DNA of 64,000 nucleotides from Purpureocillium takamizusanense (GCF_022605165.1 NC_063074.1:2357392-2421391); one strand, 5' to 3'. Shown: positions 23,884 through 35,719, numbered from the stretch's first letter. The notes: generated by a model from the letters alone, not told the origin. A program made the numbers and translations.

Positions 23884-24965
23884 TCAAGAGCTCTTGACCT
23901 TCTCGGTCAGTTCAGGAACCTTCTCGAACAAGTCGCCGACCAAGCCAACATCCGCCACCTGGAAAATAGGCGCGTCCGCATCCTTGTTGATGGCCGCGAT
24001 CACTTTGCTGTCCTTCATGCCTGCGAGATGCTGGATTGCGCCGGAGATTCCAACAGCCATGTAGAGCTGAGGGGCAACGACCTTGCCGGTCTGTCCCACC
24101 TGAAGGCTATTGTCCGCGTAACCACTATCGACGGCAGCTCGTGAAGCACCGACGGCGGCCCCCAAGGCATCGGCAAGGGGTAGCATGACCTTGTCAAACT
24201 CCTCCTTGGACTTGAGACCGCGTCCACCGGAGACGACTTTGCTGGCCGTTGCCAGGTCCGGGCGGTCAGATTTAGCAAGGTCCTCAGACAGCCACTCCGT
24301 AGTCGAGCCAGCCTTGGGATCAGCCCCCGGTACGATGGAGGCGGATCCGGCTTCGGCCGTGGCTGGCGCGAAAGCCGTCCCTCGGATTGTGATGACCTTG
24401 ACGGCGTCTGACGACTCGACTGTAGCAATGGCATTGCCAGCGTAGATGGGACGGACAAATGTCTTTTCGTCCTGAATGCCGGTGATGTCCGATATCTGCT
24501 GCGAGTCTAGGAGGGCGGCAACCCGGGGCAGCACATTCTTGCCGAATGCCGTGTGGCCGCCAACAACGTGTGTGTAGTTGCCCTTCTTGATGTTCTCGAC
24601 CAGCAACGGGGCATAGCTCTCAGGAAGGCCCTAATAAAGCATCGTCAACCTCTTGCGTTTCAATAGTAGGACGCGGAATCACCAACCTTCTCGTATGCGT
24701 CGTTCTCAACAGTGACAATCTGCTCAACACCCTCCACCTTGGCGGCCTGGGCAGCGGCAGCGGCGATGGAGCTGCCTGCAATGAAGCCGTGAACAGTCCC
24801 GCCAAGCTTCTTTGCCGCGGTGAATGCGCTCAGCGAGCCAGCATTCAGCTGGCCATCGCGCTGCTCAAGGATGGCCAGCGTGGACAGAAAGTGGCCGGGA
24901 CGGCCACGGCAGTTGATGGACAACGAGGCCCGCCCCAGCAGGGCCCGTCTCGCGGCAAAAAGCAT
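23884..24965 (-). CDS. AIM45: Electron transfer flavoprotein, alpha subunit
   Basis: Mitochondrial matrix FAD protein (341 aa) that collects electrons from acyl-CoA and other dehydrogenases and gives them to ETF:quinone oxidoreductase. Exon 1 is 24965-24687 and exon 2 is 24630-23884; the 56-nt intron at 24631-24686 uses an unusual GTTGGT donor. A nearby GTGATT donor was tested and leads to an early stop, whereas GTTGGT restores [20 protein letters not shown]. The N-terminus [20 protein letters not shown] is a typical presequence. The C-terminal FAD domain shows VSGGRGLKS and the family signature around [17 protein letters not shown]. Length fits the family. It is divergent from RSC8; a CCTCGG word lies 162 bp upstream on its strand. 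Confidence 0.94.
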
Positions 24966-25872
24966 GTTGCGTGGTGCAGATGATGAGCGGGCGAGCAGCG
25001 GGCGTCAATTGATAGCTGTACTCGCCGTCGCCCTCGTCGACAAGAAGAGGAATTGGTCGGATCCGTGATCTTGGACTTGAGCAGGTGGCGTGGTCACAGA
25101 CTCGAAGAAGTCCGGGTGGACGCGGCCCGAGGTCTCGGCGCTACGACACCGTCATCGGCCCCAGCGGTGCTCGGGACCGTGTGCCCTGCGCCCGCAATAA
25201 TCCGGCCAGCGAGTCTGCAGGACGCTGCCGTGAGCCTCCACGTGACTTGAGAACTAACGTTAGTACCTGCTCAAGTAGCCCTTCGTTGAGTGGCGTGCCG
25301 TGTCACGTGGGGAGACATCCGGAAACCGTTAACTACCATGCGTGCACGCAAAAGGCCAGGACAAATCCACAAATGTATAGATACAGCAGAGTCTAACACT
25401 CGTAGCCTAACAGCCACTGCAACTCAAAAGTTTGGACCTAAGCATTCGTACAGGTACGCCCATCAGGCCCAGGCGAGCCAGAGCCCCCACTCATGAGTAG
25501 TCCATTGGTTGAGATCGCGTCAAGCTTGCGCTCTCAATGGTCAAGGCGGCCAAGTTGGAGCCTCTGACTTGCCAACCCCCCGTCCTCCCATCGATGTCGC
25601 GCCAAATTTCTTACCTGCACCGTCACGCACCCACTCTACGTTGCTAACTCCCATCGCCGCTCCGACCCCAGACGACGCGCCTGCCACCAAGCATTGCGAC
25701 ACCATCGCCCAGGCTGTCCAAGATCCGCTCAAAAGCGTCAGCTCGCAAGTCGCCCTCACTCAGGCTGCAACCGACCATTCTTCTCTCCTGACGCGTCGCT
25801 CTCCCTTCGTAGCTGCCCCTTTGACGGCGGACGTGTCTCTTTTCATCAAAGCGACCGCGAAGCGACGTCGCC
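24966..25872. other. Divergent promoter region, ETF alpha and RSC8
   Basis: About 900 bp without a further gene. It contains CCGAGG at 25127-25132 (CCTCGG on the minus strand, matching the core known for fungal fatty-acid regulators FarA/FarB) and a C/T-rich stretch ahead of RSC8. Confidence 0.45.
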
Positions 25873-28145
25873 ATGGAGGATTCTGCAACATACGGCTCCC
25901 CTGGGAACGGCGCATCCCCCAATGGGAACCCTATATTGGCACAACCTCCGCTACAGCCTGATGCTGGTGCGACCGATGGTCACGGTAAAACGCGCCGCTG
26001 TCCGCTCTGACGTTGCCCTCACTGACCCGCTGCTATCTACCCACACAGACATTCAAATGACCGAAAACAACGCCAATGAGGCCATCATCAAGCAAGACAG
26101 CGCCACCCCCGGCCCGGTGGTGGCTCCCGACGACCCATTGAACGCCCCGGAAGGTCCTCCGGCTGAGACAACGGTTCGCGCTGATGAGGAGATGGGCGAT
26201 GCGCCGACCGACAATGCCAAGCAGCCAGCCGCCGCTGCAGGCGAGCAGGCAGTACCCGTAAGCGACGGCCAGGATAGCAAGCCCAAGGAGACCATCGAGT
26301 CCGCCGCCCGAGAACACCTCGTCTCTCAGACACATGCCATTGTGCTACCTAGCTACAGCACTTGGTTCGATATGAACGGTATCCATGGCATTGAGCGCAA
26401 GGCCATGGCGGAGTTCTTCAACAACCGAAACAGAAGCAAGACACCCACGGTGTACAAGGATTACCGGGACTTCATGATCAACACGTACCGCCTCAACCCT
26501 GCCGAGTACCTCACAGTCACAGCCTGTCGTCGCAATTTGGCAGGGGACGTGTGCGCCATTATGAGAGTGCATGCCTTCCTGGAACAGTGGGGGCTTATCA
26601 ACTACCAGGTGAGCATTGCTGCATATTTTTGCGTTGCTGTGTTGCCATTGTATCCTTCACACGTGGACTAACCAGATGCTGCAGGTGGACGCGGACCAAA
26701 GGCCATCGCACGTCGGGCCGCCCTTCACCGGACACTTCAAAATCATCTGCGACACTCCCCGCGGTCTCCAAGCGTGGCAGCCATCGGCTGACCCTGTGGT
26801 TCTCGAAGGCAAGAAGAACCAGGATACAGACAGGAAAGCCAGTGCCTCAGCCGCCGGGAAAGGCGACTTGAATCTCGAAATTGGGCGGAACATTTACGAA
26901 GCCAACGCCAAGGGCACTCCCGTCGGAAACACGGAGACGAAGTCAAATGGCGAGGCGCCAGCGACGAACGGGGTGTCGGGCGCGGATGAGCTTACCACGA
27001 CGCCGGTGACAAAGGTGAATTGTCATCAGTGCGGCAATGACTGCACGCGCGTCTACTTTCACAGCACACAAACGGATCCGACTTCCAAGGCCAAGTACGA
27101 TGTGTGCCCGCTCTGCTTCACGGAGGGCCGGCTACCCGCAAACCATACCTCCAGCATGTACACGAAGATTGAGAATCCAGCGTACGCGACGGGTGTTGAT
27201 CGGGATGCCCCATGGAGCGATGCTGAGATACTTCGACTACTTGAAGGATTGGAGCGGTTCGACGAAGACTGGGGTGAGATTGCGGATCACGTGGGAACCC
27301 GAACTCGTGAAGAGTGTGTCTTGCAGTTCCTTCAGCTCGACATTGAGGAGAAGTATCTTGGCTCAGAACCTGCCGTCAACGCACCGACAGGCCTGTCGAT
27401 GCTAGGATCGCAACACGGGCAGCTTCCATTCAGCTCAGTAGACAACCCGGTAATGTCGGTCGTGGGTTTCCTGGCTAGTCTCGCGAATCCAGCCAGCACG
27501 GCCGCCGCCGCACACAAATCGGCCGACGAGTTGAAGCGGAGCTTGCGGAAGCAGCTCGATGGAGGCCAGCAAACCGACACGGGCAACGGTGTCCCTGGCA
27601 GCAAGAAGGAGGAGGGGGAGGCACCCAAGGGTGGCGACTTGATGGATGTAGATGTCCACCAGGAGCTGACGACGACGTCCACGACAAGGACGACTACGAC
27701 GACTACGACTACGACTACGAACAAGGCGACCTTGGCATCGGTCCCTCTGGCGTCAATCGGCGCGCGGGCCGCGGGCTTCGCATCGCACGAAGAACGCGAA
27801 ATGACGCGACTTGTTTCGGCGGCCGCCAATGTGACGCTGCAGAAACTGGAGATGAAACTCAAATATTTCAACGAAATGGAGGAAGTGCTGCGGGCGGAGA
27901 GGCGCGAGCTGGAGCGTGGTCGTCAGCAGCTCCTGCTGGATAGGATCGCGTTTCGGAGGCGGACGCGCAACGTGGAGGAGAAGCTCAGAGCGGCGGCTGC
28001 AGTGGGTGGTGAGCAGGGAGCTCGCATCGCACACGAGTCAGCGGCGGGCGAGGCTGAAGGCCTGAGTTTCCAACCAGCCGGCACCACGTCAGCAACACTG
28101 CTTCCGCCCAGCAGTGATGTGCAGATTAAGAGTCATGAGGTGTGA
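25873..28145 (+). CDS. RSC8: SWI3/RSC8-type chromatin remodelling subunit
   Basis: Core scaffold subunit of SWI/SNF and RSC remodelers (710 aa), nuclear. Exons 25873-25984, 26049-26608 and 26685-28145; introns are 64 and 76 nt (branch CTAACC in the second). The start ATG (CGCCATGG) has strong context. Domain order is SWIRM at about residues 134-235 ([19 protein letters not shown] to [18 protein letters not shown]), a ZZ zinc finger at about 335-370 ([13 protein letters not shown]), SANT at about 399-445 ([17 protein letters not shown]), and a C-terminal leucine-zipper/coiled coil at about 605-660. A tract of ten or more Thr encoded by ACG/ACT repeats (27,661-27,725) sits between SANT and coiled coil. 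Whether the protein serves SWI/SNF, RSC or both cannot be told here. Confidence 0.93.
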
Positions 28146-28644
28146 GTTGCGAGGCGTTGATGGCGGGTAATTAGGACCAATGGAGGGAGGCCGAGGAAGG
28201 GATATGATGTGGAAAGACGCTGAAAGGAAGGCAATAGGTATCTTTACCCCTTCTCTTCCCGCACTGTTTTCGTGCCCCTGACAGGCCGCGGTGCTCAAAG
28301 AAGAAGGTATGGGACGAGATGATGCGCGCGGGAATGTTGCGGACGCATGTATGTAATTGTATCCTGTGTTTGAGGATTTTGTTTTCGTTTTCGTTTTCGT
28401 CTTGCCCTTTGTCTCCCTTTTTTCTTGTCCCCTTTGTGGTGTGCCGGGTTATCAGGCAGGTCTCTCTGGTTGTGCCAATGTAACCTTTTTCGTGAGAGAG
28501 GGGAGTTTAGTTTTACTGAGGTACGTACCTAGTTTTGCGGAGAGGAAAGCGGCGCCATCACCAACAATGCAAAGTGGACAGACACCCTTTCTTCTTTCCA
28601 GATTTCCTTGACATTTCCTTGACCTGTCAGACTGCAAGCAAATA

Positions 28645-28658
28645 AGTACCTAGGTACT
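28645..28658. repeat. 14-bp perfect palindrome of the GTACC family
   Basis: AGTACCTAGGTACT is its own reverse complement, in the space between RSC8 and the carnitine acetyltransferase gene. Confidence 0.9.
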
Positions 28659-28695
28659 GTTACTGGGTACTAACCTCATGCGTACGTGCGTGGTA

Positions 28696-28725
28696 CAGTG
28701 CAGTGCAGTGCAGTGCAGTGCAGTA
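28696..28725. repeat. CAGTG pentanucleotide microsatellite
   Basis: Five perfect CAGTG units followed by CAGTA, in an intergenic region. Confidence 0.9.
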
Positions 28726-29533
28726 CAACAATGCGCAGACTGGCAAAGGAGGTGGGCGCCGCCCGGTACCGGGGGCTGGCAGGTCATGTCCGGCGGGGGT
28801 GCCGGGAGCGGGAGCGGCGGCCGGCGATGGCCACGGCGGCGGCGCGGAGCGGGCAGCCATGCGGGAGGGGGGGGGGGGGGGATGCGCGCGTCGTGCTCCT
28901 GCATGTACGTACCTAGGCGTACGATACGTACTACTAAGGGTACAAGTACTTAAGCTGGCTTTGGGTCCGCGGCCGGCGGATCTGATTGCCGGGAACATAA
29001 CAACAACAACAAGACAGGCTTGCAGACACCTTTGTTGTTACTACTTCGTACTCCCTTATTAGTGACTGGTTTTGCCTTGCCCTGCTGCCTACCCCTCCTT
29101 GCCTCTGGTCTCGTCGGGTCTCGCTCGGCTCTCTTTCTGTCGCCCCCTCCCTCCCCCCTCCACTCGGCCGGCCGGCGGCTCCTCCCAACAACCTCGGCTG
29201 TTGCGGCCACGAGGACCCGCCCATTCGGACGTGGACTGCGAAGTAACTTACGGGTTGGGTGATTGATTGGCTGGCTCGTGCAAAGCACACTTTTGAACGG
29301 TGCCCCGCCCCGTACCTGGGCTGTCATGTACGTACCTTACCTTGCTTATCCCTACAGTTCCTGACGTTAGTATCGTGCGTGTGTGTGTTCTTCTCGTCTT
29401 CCTTCCTTCTCCACGCTGGCCATCCATCCATCGGCCGGCCGGCTCCACCCATGTCACAAGCCTGGCTGGGGTCGGTCGGTCGGTCCGTCCGTCGTCGCAC
29501 AGCTACAGCGGAGAGGCATGTGCTGCTGCTTCT

Positions 29534-29536
<3 letters not shown>

Positions 29537-29588
<52 letters not shown>
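29537..29588. repeat. (TGCC)13 microsatellite
   Basis: Thirteen perfect TGCC units, the longest simple repeat in the GC-rich half of the window. Confidence 0.95.
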
Positions 29589-29589
<1 letters not shown>

Positions 29590-30380
29590 ACTACCTAGAA
29601 CAGAGCACTCTGTGTCGTCGAGACGAACGCGTGCAAGCAAGTGCAAGCACGCGCGCGCCGCGCCGCTCAGGTTGAGAGGTAGAGATGCTGCCCGTAGATG
29701 GCACAAGTAGGCACCGCACCTGTGTTGGCTAACAACTTGCTTTGGTGGCATAGCATACTAGGAACCTGTGCCCGTGTCCGAACCCGTTCTATTTCGTACA
29801 GCAGAGGTACCCAAGGTACCTTATACTACCTTAGGAACCTTACTTGGGTACTACCTTGGGTCCTCCCGCAAGGAAGGAGTGCGTGCCCCCGGCCTGGAAT
29901 AATAAGTGGATAGGCCACAACCAAGTCACCACTACTACTACACTACCACCTAGGTACATAGTAACTACCTAAGTACCTCAGGAAGCCGATCCGCCGCGGC
30001 TGCCCCGAATCCGACTCTCCAACGCCCCCCCCCGGGGCCGCTGCTTTTCCCTCCTCGCTGCCTCCTCCCGCCCGGAGCCCTCCAACCCATCGCATCGCAT
30101 CGCATCGCATTTATCATCGCGCCTGTGAAGCTTCCTCCCTACTTTACTTGCCCTCCTCTCTCTCTCATCCTTCCTGCTTGCTTGCTTGCTTGCTTGCTTG
30201 ATTGCCGCCAGAGGTGCGCGAGCCGCCCAGCAGACATACACACACCACACACGCACGCCTACACACCTACTACACTACACACATACATTCATACATAGTC
30301 TTGCCTTGAGGCACCCGCCCGCGCCCCGGCTAAGCAAGGTAATCACCTCGGCCCGTCCATTTCGGCTTCGACATGTTGCC

Positions 30381-32526
30381 ATGGCCCACATGCGCGCGCT
30401 CCTATACAAACATTTTGCTTATACCCAACCAGTGCCACGTCAAGGGTCGGCCATGTTGACGTCCGCCGCGCGCTCTCACGCCCTGAGAACCAGCCTCCGA
30501 CGCATCACGACGCCAACGCTTTCCGTCGCCATGCCTCCCGCCAAGAGAAACAGCAGCTCCCTGCCCCCGGGTTCGTCTCCTCCCGTCCTTGTCATGATGC
30601 GCCACATCCGCTCTCTGCTCCCGAGCTGACCCAACCAACGTCCGCACAGGCTACGCCGAGGACAAGTCCAAGGGCGCCATGCTGCGCTTCCAGGACTCGC
30701 TGCCTCGCCTGCCTGTCCCGACGCTCGAGGAGACGGCGAAGCGATACCTCAAGTCCCTTCATCCCCTCCTCTCGCCCGCCGAGTTCGAGGCCAGCAAGGC
30801 TGCCGTCGCCGACTTCGTAAAACCCGGTGGTGTCGGCCATCGCCTTCAGGACAAGCTCCTTGCCCGTCGCCATGACCCCGCCACCAAGAACTGGATCTAT
30901 GAGTGGTGGAACGATGCCGCCTACCTAGCATATCGCGACCCCGTCGTTCCCTACGTCAGCTACTTCTATTCCCATCGCGACGACCGCGCACGCCGCGACC
31001 CGGCCACGCGCGCCGCCGCCATCACGTCAGCCGTGCTCGAGTTCAAGAAGCTCGTCGACGCCGGCGCCCTCGAGCCCGAGTACATGAAGAAGCTGCCCAT
31101 ATGCATGGACAGCTACAAGTGGATGTTCAACGCCTCGCGTGTCGCCGCTCGCCCCGCCGACCACCCCGTCAAGTTCTCCGCCGAGGGCCATCAACACATC
31201 ATTGCCATTCGCCGCAACCAGTTCTTCAAGATTGACCACCACGTTGCTGGCAAGCAGCTCAATGCCTCGGAGCTCCACCGCCAGTTCGCACGTGTCTACG
31301 ATCTCGCCGCCCAGCCCGTGTCCCCAGTCGGCGCACTCACTTCCGAGAACCGCGACGTCTGGGCCGATGCCCGCATCGCTCTGCTCGAGGCTAGCCCTCG
31401 CAACAAGCAAATCCTCGACGCCATTGAGTCGGCTTCCTTCGTCGTCTGCCTCGACGATGCCAAGCCTGTCACCCTCGAGGAGCGCGCCCACCAGTATTGG
31501 CACGGCGACGGTGCCAATCGCTGGTACGACAAGCCCCTGCAGTTCATTGTCAACGACAATGGCACCTCTGGCTTCATGGGCGAGCACTCCATGATGGACG
31601 GCACACCTACCCATCGCCTCAACGACTACATCAACGACCTCATCTTTGGTAACAAGATTGATCTGTCCGACCCTACTGTTCGCTCCGACTTGCCCGAACC
31701 TCAGCTGCTGCAGTTCGACGTCACTCCTCAAGTTCAGGCCGATATCGATCGAGCCGTCACCGACTTCCACCGTGTCATCTCCCAGCACCAGCTCGCCGTC
31801 CAGGCATATCAAGGCTACGGCAAGGGCCTCATCAAGAAGTTCAAGTGCTCACCGGATGCCTATGTCCAGATGATTATCCAGCTCGCGTACTACAAGATGT
31901 ATGGCAAGAGCCGCCCCACCTACGAATCGGCGACCACGCGCCGTTTCCAGCTCGGTCGCACCGAAACGTGCCGCACTGTGTCTGACGAATCAGTCGCCTG
32001 GTGCTCGGCCATGGGTGATGCTGCGGTTGACGAGACCGCCCGTGTCGACCGCTTCCGAAAGGCCATCAACGCCCACCTCGAATACATCACAGCGGCGTCC
32101 GACGGCAAGGGCGCCGACCGCCACCTGTTTGGTCTCAAGAAGCTCCTTGAGCCAGGCGAAGACACCCCCGCCATTTACAAGGATCCGGCCTATGGCTACT
32201 CGGGCTCCTGGTACCTGTCCACCTCGCAGCTCAGCTCCGAGTTCTTCAACGGCTACGGCTGGAGCCAGGTCATTGACGGCGGCTTTGGCATCGCCTACAT
32301 GATCAACGAGAACAGGTACGTTTTCCGAAAACCGTGCTTCCCAACTGCTACGGGCCGATGCGGAGGGGGTAGCTACAAGTACTGACCGTCTTGTCGTAGC
32401 ATCAACTTCAACGTCGTTTCCAAGGGCCTCGGCAGCGATCGCATGAGCTACTACCTCAACGAGGCTGCGGGCGAAATGCGCGACCTCCTCATGCCAACTA
32501 TTGAGCCGCCCAAGGCCAAGCTGTAG
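30381..32526 (+). CDS. CAT2: Carnitine O-acetyltransferase, mitochondrial/peroxisomal
   Basis: Transfers acetyl groups between CoA and carnitine for shuttling between organelles (660 aa; AcuJ-like in moulds). Exons 30381-30570, 30650-32315 and 32400-32526, with introns of 79 (weak GTTCGT donor) and 84 nt. Joins read SSSLPPGYAEDKSKGAM and MINENSINFNVVSKGLG. The catalytic His lies in GEHSMMDGTPTH (about residue 375), and the substrate-site STS motif in WYLSTSQL. Three in-frame ATGs matter: 30381, 30453 (opens MLTSAARSHALRTSLRR, a strong presequence) and 30531 (MPPAKRN, no presequence). The protein ends in AKL, a peroxisomal PTS1. Dual targeting to mitochondria and peroxisomes by alternative starts is inferred from this layout. 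Confidence 0.95.
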
Positions 32527-33269
32527 TTTGCTGACGTCGGCCCCATCCTTCGGCCCGTCAAGCTCTGCCAAGCTCTGCCTCGTGGCTGCAAGTTCGCTAC
32601 TACCTCGCGCTTGGTGCTGACGGTCTCGCCGCCTGCTGATCGGAGCCATACGGCGATAGCAGGCAAGGCGTTATCAAAAGACACGTATTCCAGCATATCC
32701 ACGGGGCTTCACATATTCTGCGGGCTCTCAATTGTGTGTATGTATGACTATAAATTCTGCGCATCCGGGAGGACCGTTTACACGGTGGCTCGTGAGCAGA
32801 TCAAGCCAAGATAAAAGAGATAGAAGAAGATTTGGCCCATGTTGCAAGTCGCGTCAAGGCATAGAGCAGCAATTAGGTAGAATAGACAGGTCTGCGTCAA
32901 GATATCTGTCGCGCTAATGCCGAAGAGATATCATCTAATGACACGAACATATATGCATGGCACGAGCCAAGGTCTCTATCCAGCCGGCTATGGCATCCAC
33001 GGACAGTCGTTACATGGCACCCAAACGGGAAAAGAACCAAGAAGTGAAAAGGGTGGAGGGCTCTCCGTGCTCTCTCTGACTTCTGCGGTGAGATTTCTTT
33101 CCGAAGCGGCGACTTCTCCGAGCCATCGGCGCATGTGACGGACACCCTGATCACAATGAATTGACTGGGGCCATGGATCAGACCTTCCGCTTCACAATAC
33201 GCCTTCATGTGGCTATCGCGCGCCTATGACTCTCGATCGGAAGACGGAAGCGCGGCGTGCTTGCTTAGC
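32527..33269. other. Convergent intergenic region
   Basis: About 740 bp between the 3' ends of the carnitine acetyltransferase and SRV2 genes. I see no further gene or notable repeat. Confidence 0.5.
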
Positions 33270-35152
33270 CTATCCAGAGTGAGCAACAATCTCACTCACC
33301 AAAGCACCCTTGTCCTCGTCGAAGTATGAGCATATTTGTGAGGGGAGTGGAACCTCCTTGTAGTCGTCGCCGGCGCCCGATGTGACGTTCAGGTTGACGC
33401 CGTCGGATTTGCTGGTGAAAAGTTTGGTTCCGGTGCTCTCCTTGCTCAGGTAGATCTGAGCACCATCAACCTGGTCCAGCATGACAGTAGGGATGGTGCC
33501 GAAGACTTGAAGTGCAAAATTCTGCGCCTTCACAACATCCACGGTTGAGACCAGGGTGTCGACAACAAGCGACAACCGAGACGAGTTCTCAACCGTCACC
33601 TGGTTTGCCTTGCCCTTGAGGATGACGGTGGTGTTGTTGCAGCGGCTGATGAGAACAGACTGGCTCAGGGAAACCTCGATCCCGATGGGCTCGGGTTCTT
33701 TGTCATAGTTTTCCTGGTGCCTTGAATCAGCCGGGTATTCGATATCTCGCAACTTCAGGCCGGGGGTTGCCATGTACCAGAGTCCACTTGTTTCCCTCTA
33801 ATTCTTTCTTGGCTGGCTTCTTGACACGCATGCTCTCCGGCTTCGGCTTCTTGCCTGGCGCCGGGCTCTTGGCTCTGTCGCTTACGGCCGACCCAGCACG
33901 CAGCGAGGGATTCTTGTGCGTCATTTCTGACTTGTCGACCTTGCGGAGGCCCTTGGTAACCGCTGCGCCCTTGTTGAGTTCGGAGAAGACAGCGCCGAGT
34001 CCACTAGGAGAGGCAGTAGCAAGTGGTGTCTCTGTCTTCACATCCAAAACTGGCGCCGGCCCTGGGGGCGGAGGGGGGGGAGGGGGGGGAGGGGGCGGGA
34101 GGCCGCCGGGATGTTCCGCAGCCGGTTGGGACTTTTCTCCGGAGAGAGCTTTGGCGACTTCGTCTGCGGGCTGGCCATGGGGGTTCCATGTGATGCCCGA
34201 CGGGTAGAATTGTTTCACATACTCTGCGAGATCTCGGAAGAGCTGGTAAAAGGACTGAACCCATTCCACCTGCTTGTGGTCTCTGCCGGCAGAGGTTAGC
34301 TGATATGCTCGCGCCTACCAGATATGTCAGAGTTGGGGAGCCGTGCCTGTCTTTTTGCTCCTTGAGCACCCGATTTCCAAAAAATTGCGCAGAGCCGAGA
34401 CACTCTTCCACATGTTTGTATGGGCGACTTTCAACAGTTACCCATGCCAGCATCATGATGCCATCAGCCACAGTACTCAGCTGCGTGTACATGGGATCCG
34501 GCCGGTTCGAATCCTTGAGCTCGCCGACGCTGATGAGGACATCGTTAATCGGCTTCAGTAGCGTCTGGTACAGGGGAAGCTCTGGCTTGAGTGCCTTTGT
34601 CGTGAGAAGTAGGAACTTGCGCTCTTCCTGGAAGCCGCGAAGTACAACACTGGCCTGTGGACCGGATGCGTTGAGCGGTCAGCAGGAGAGGTGGGCTAGG
34701 GTGGAGATGAAAGGGGGCTCATGGCATCGGGAGGGAGCAGTTTTAGGCCAGAGACGGACCTGTTGCGCGACGATGCCGCCTATCTCGTTGCTCAGCTTCA
34801 CGTACGCGTCGACAGACGACGCCAGAAGTGCGTCGAATTCTTCGACGACTTCGGGAACATTTTCGGCAGGGGGTAGTTTCGGATGCGTCGGGGGGCTGGA
34901 AACGGTCGAGGCGTCTGGAGGGGCCGCGACAGATTGGCCAAGATTGAGCGCAGGTATGTCCTTTGGGAGTTCCGTAGTGGTAGCAATGTCCTCGAGGCGA
35001 GACGTGGCGGCCTCGAGACTAGGAATTGTATCAGTTTCATGAGGCAAAGGGTGCTACTCCAGCACGGGGACCTTGTCTGCGCAAGGGCAAGCGGGGGCTT
35101 CGTACCGCTTGATGAGCGTCGTAAGGTTATGCATGGTATTAGGGGCGGCCAT
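33270..35152 (-). CDS. SRV2: Adenylyl cyclase-associated protein (CAP)
   Basis: Actin-monomer recycling and Ras/cAMP signalling protein (520 aa). Five exons: 35152-35106, 35018-34760, 34654-34347, 34282-33778 and 33713-33270. Introns are 87, 105, 64 and 64 nt. The third is best read as a GC-AG intron (34283-34346), because only that join gives KEQKDRDHKQVEWVQSFYQL, the expected CAP sequence. A GT-AG alternative keeps the frame but replaces conserved residues. Parts in order: N-terminal oligomerisation/cyclase-binding helix (MHNLTTLIKRLEAATSRLED), helical CAP-N domain, a polyproline run of 12 at about residues 266-280, a WH2-like/KK-rich linker (KPKPESMRVKKPAKKELEG), and the CARP beta-helix from NKWTLENYDKEPEPIGIEV to the end. 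The start codon lies in good context, with no in-frame extension. Confidence 0.93.
34283..34346 (-). other. Probable GC-AG intron in SRV2
   Basis: On the minus strand the exon ends AAAGACAG and the intron begins GCACGG and ends CGGCAG; a CTGAC-like and a CTAAC-like branch lie inside. The join restores conserved CAP codons in the right phase. The competing donor GTAGGC 33 nt downstream would need the CAAGCAG acceptor. Confidence 0.65.
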
Positions 35153-35688
35153 GTCGAGGTTCTGGCGCTTTGGCGGCAAGGGGCGCGAGGCAAATCAAGG
35201 CGCGTTGATACCGGGGGTCGAGAGGCAATAGGAGTAACGTTGCGGGTTCGGAACTACTACGGCAGCAGGTCAGAGCATGGCGCGAGGGTGGTAGCAGCTG
35301 GAATCTGCGCAGAGTTGTCGCTTACGATATATATGTCGTGGACGCAGCGATTGACCTGGCTGGTCCTGCTAGTACGTGGCTGATTGAGACGTTGTCGGTC
35401 GCTGCCGAAGGGCTGGGGGCTGTAAGTTGACTTGGATGCGACGGGCTGTCTCTCGCGCGTCAGCGGGCGGCGCGGGCAGATGTCGTCGTCACGGGGGCTG
35501 CTCTGCTCTAGCTTTGGGCGGATGTCGAGGTGAATGGCCTGTGCACGGGTCTGAGCTCTGGTTGAGCGAAGGAAGTATAGTTAGTATATGTGTAGTCTGA
35601 CGAGGACTGGGGCAGATGGCCGATGAGGTAACCTTGTCTCTCCTATTTGCGCATCAGGGGGCGGGGGTTATAGCGAGTGTAACGTATA

Positions 35689-35719
<31 letters not shown>

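Larger units (their letters stand above)
28146..30380. other. Long microsatellite-rich intergenic region
   Basis: About 2.2 kb, the longest gene-free stretch in the euchromatic half outside transposons. It holds CAGTG repeats (28696-28725), a G13 run near 28,867, a 14-bp palindrome (28645-28658), (TGCC)13 at 29537-29588, CGCAT x4 (30091-30110), CTTG x6 (30177-30200) and many GTACC/CCTAGG words. Open frames here are low-complexity artefacts. A CCTCGG word at 30346-30351 lies 30 bp before the carnitine acetyltransferase start. Confidence 0.55.

Noticed and set aside
28660..29750. Several open frames of 60-140 codons over the microsatellite region
   Set aside because: All derive from simple repeats and G- or C-rich runs on both strands, with no family resemblance.
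33727..33773. Reading straight through the last CAP intron as coding
   Set aside because: The frame runs into a stop; removing 33714-33777 restores the NKWTLENYDKEPEPI join of the CARP domain.
34271..34313. GT-AG alternative (GTAGGC to AAGCAG) for the third CAP intron
   Set aside because: It keeps the frame but replaces conserved KDRDHKQ residues with non-conserved ones; the GC-AG pair was preferred, at moderate confidence.
34495..34520. GGTTCGAATCC, a tRNA B-box-like word
   Set aside because: It lies inside exon 3 of the CAP gene, and no cloverleaf could be built around it.
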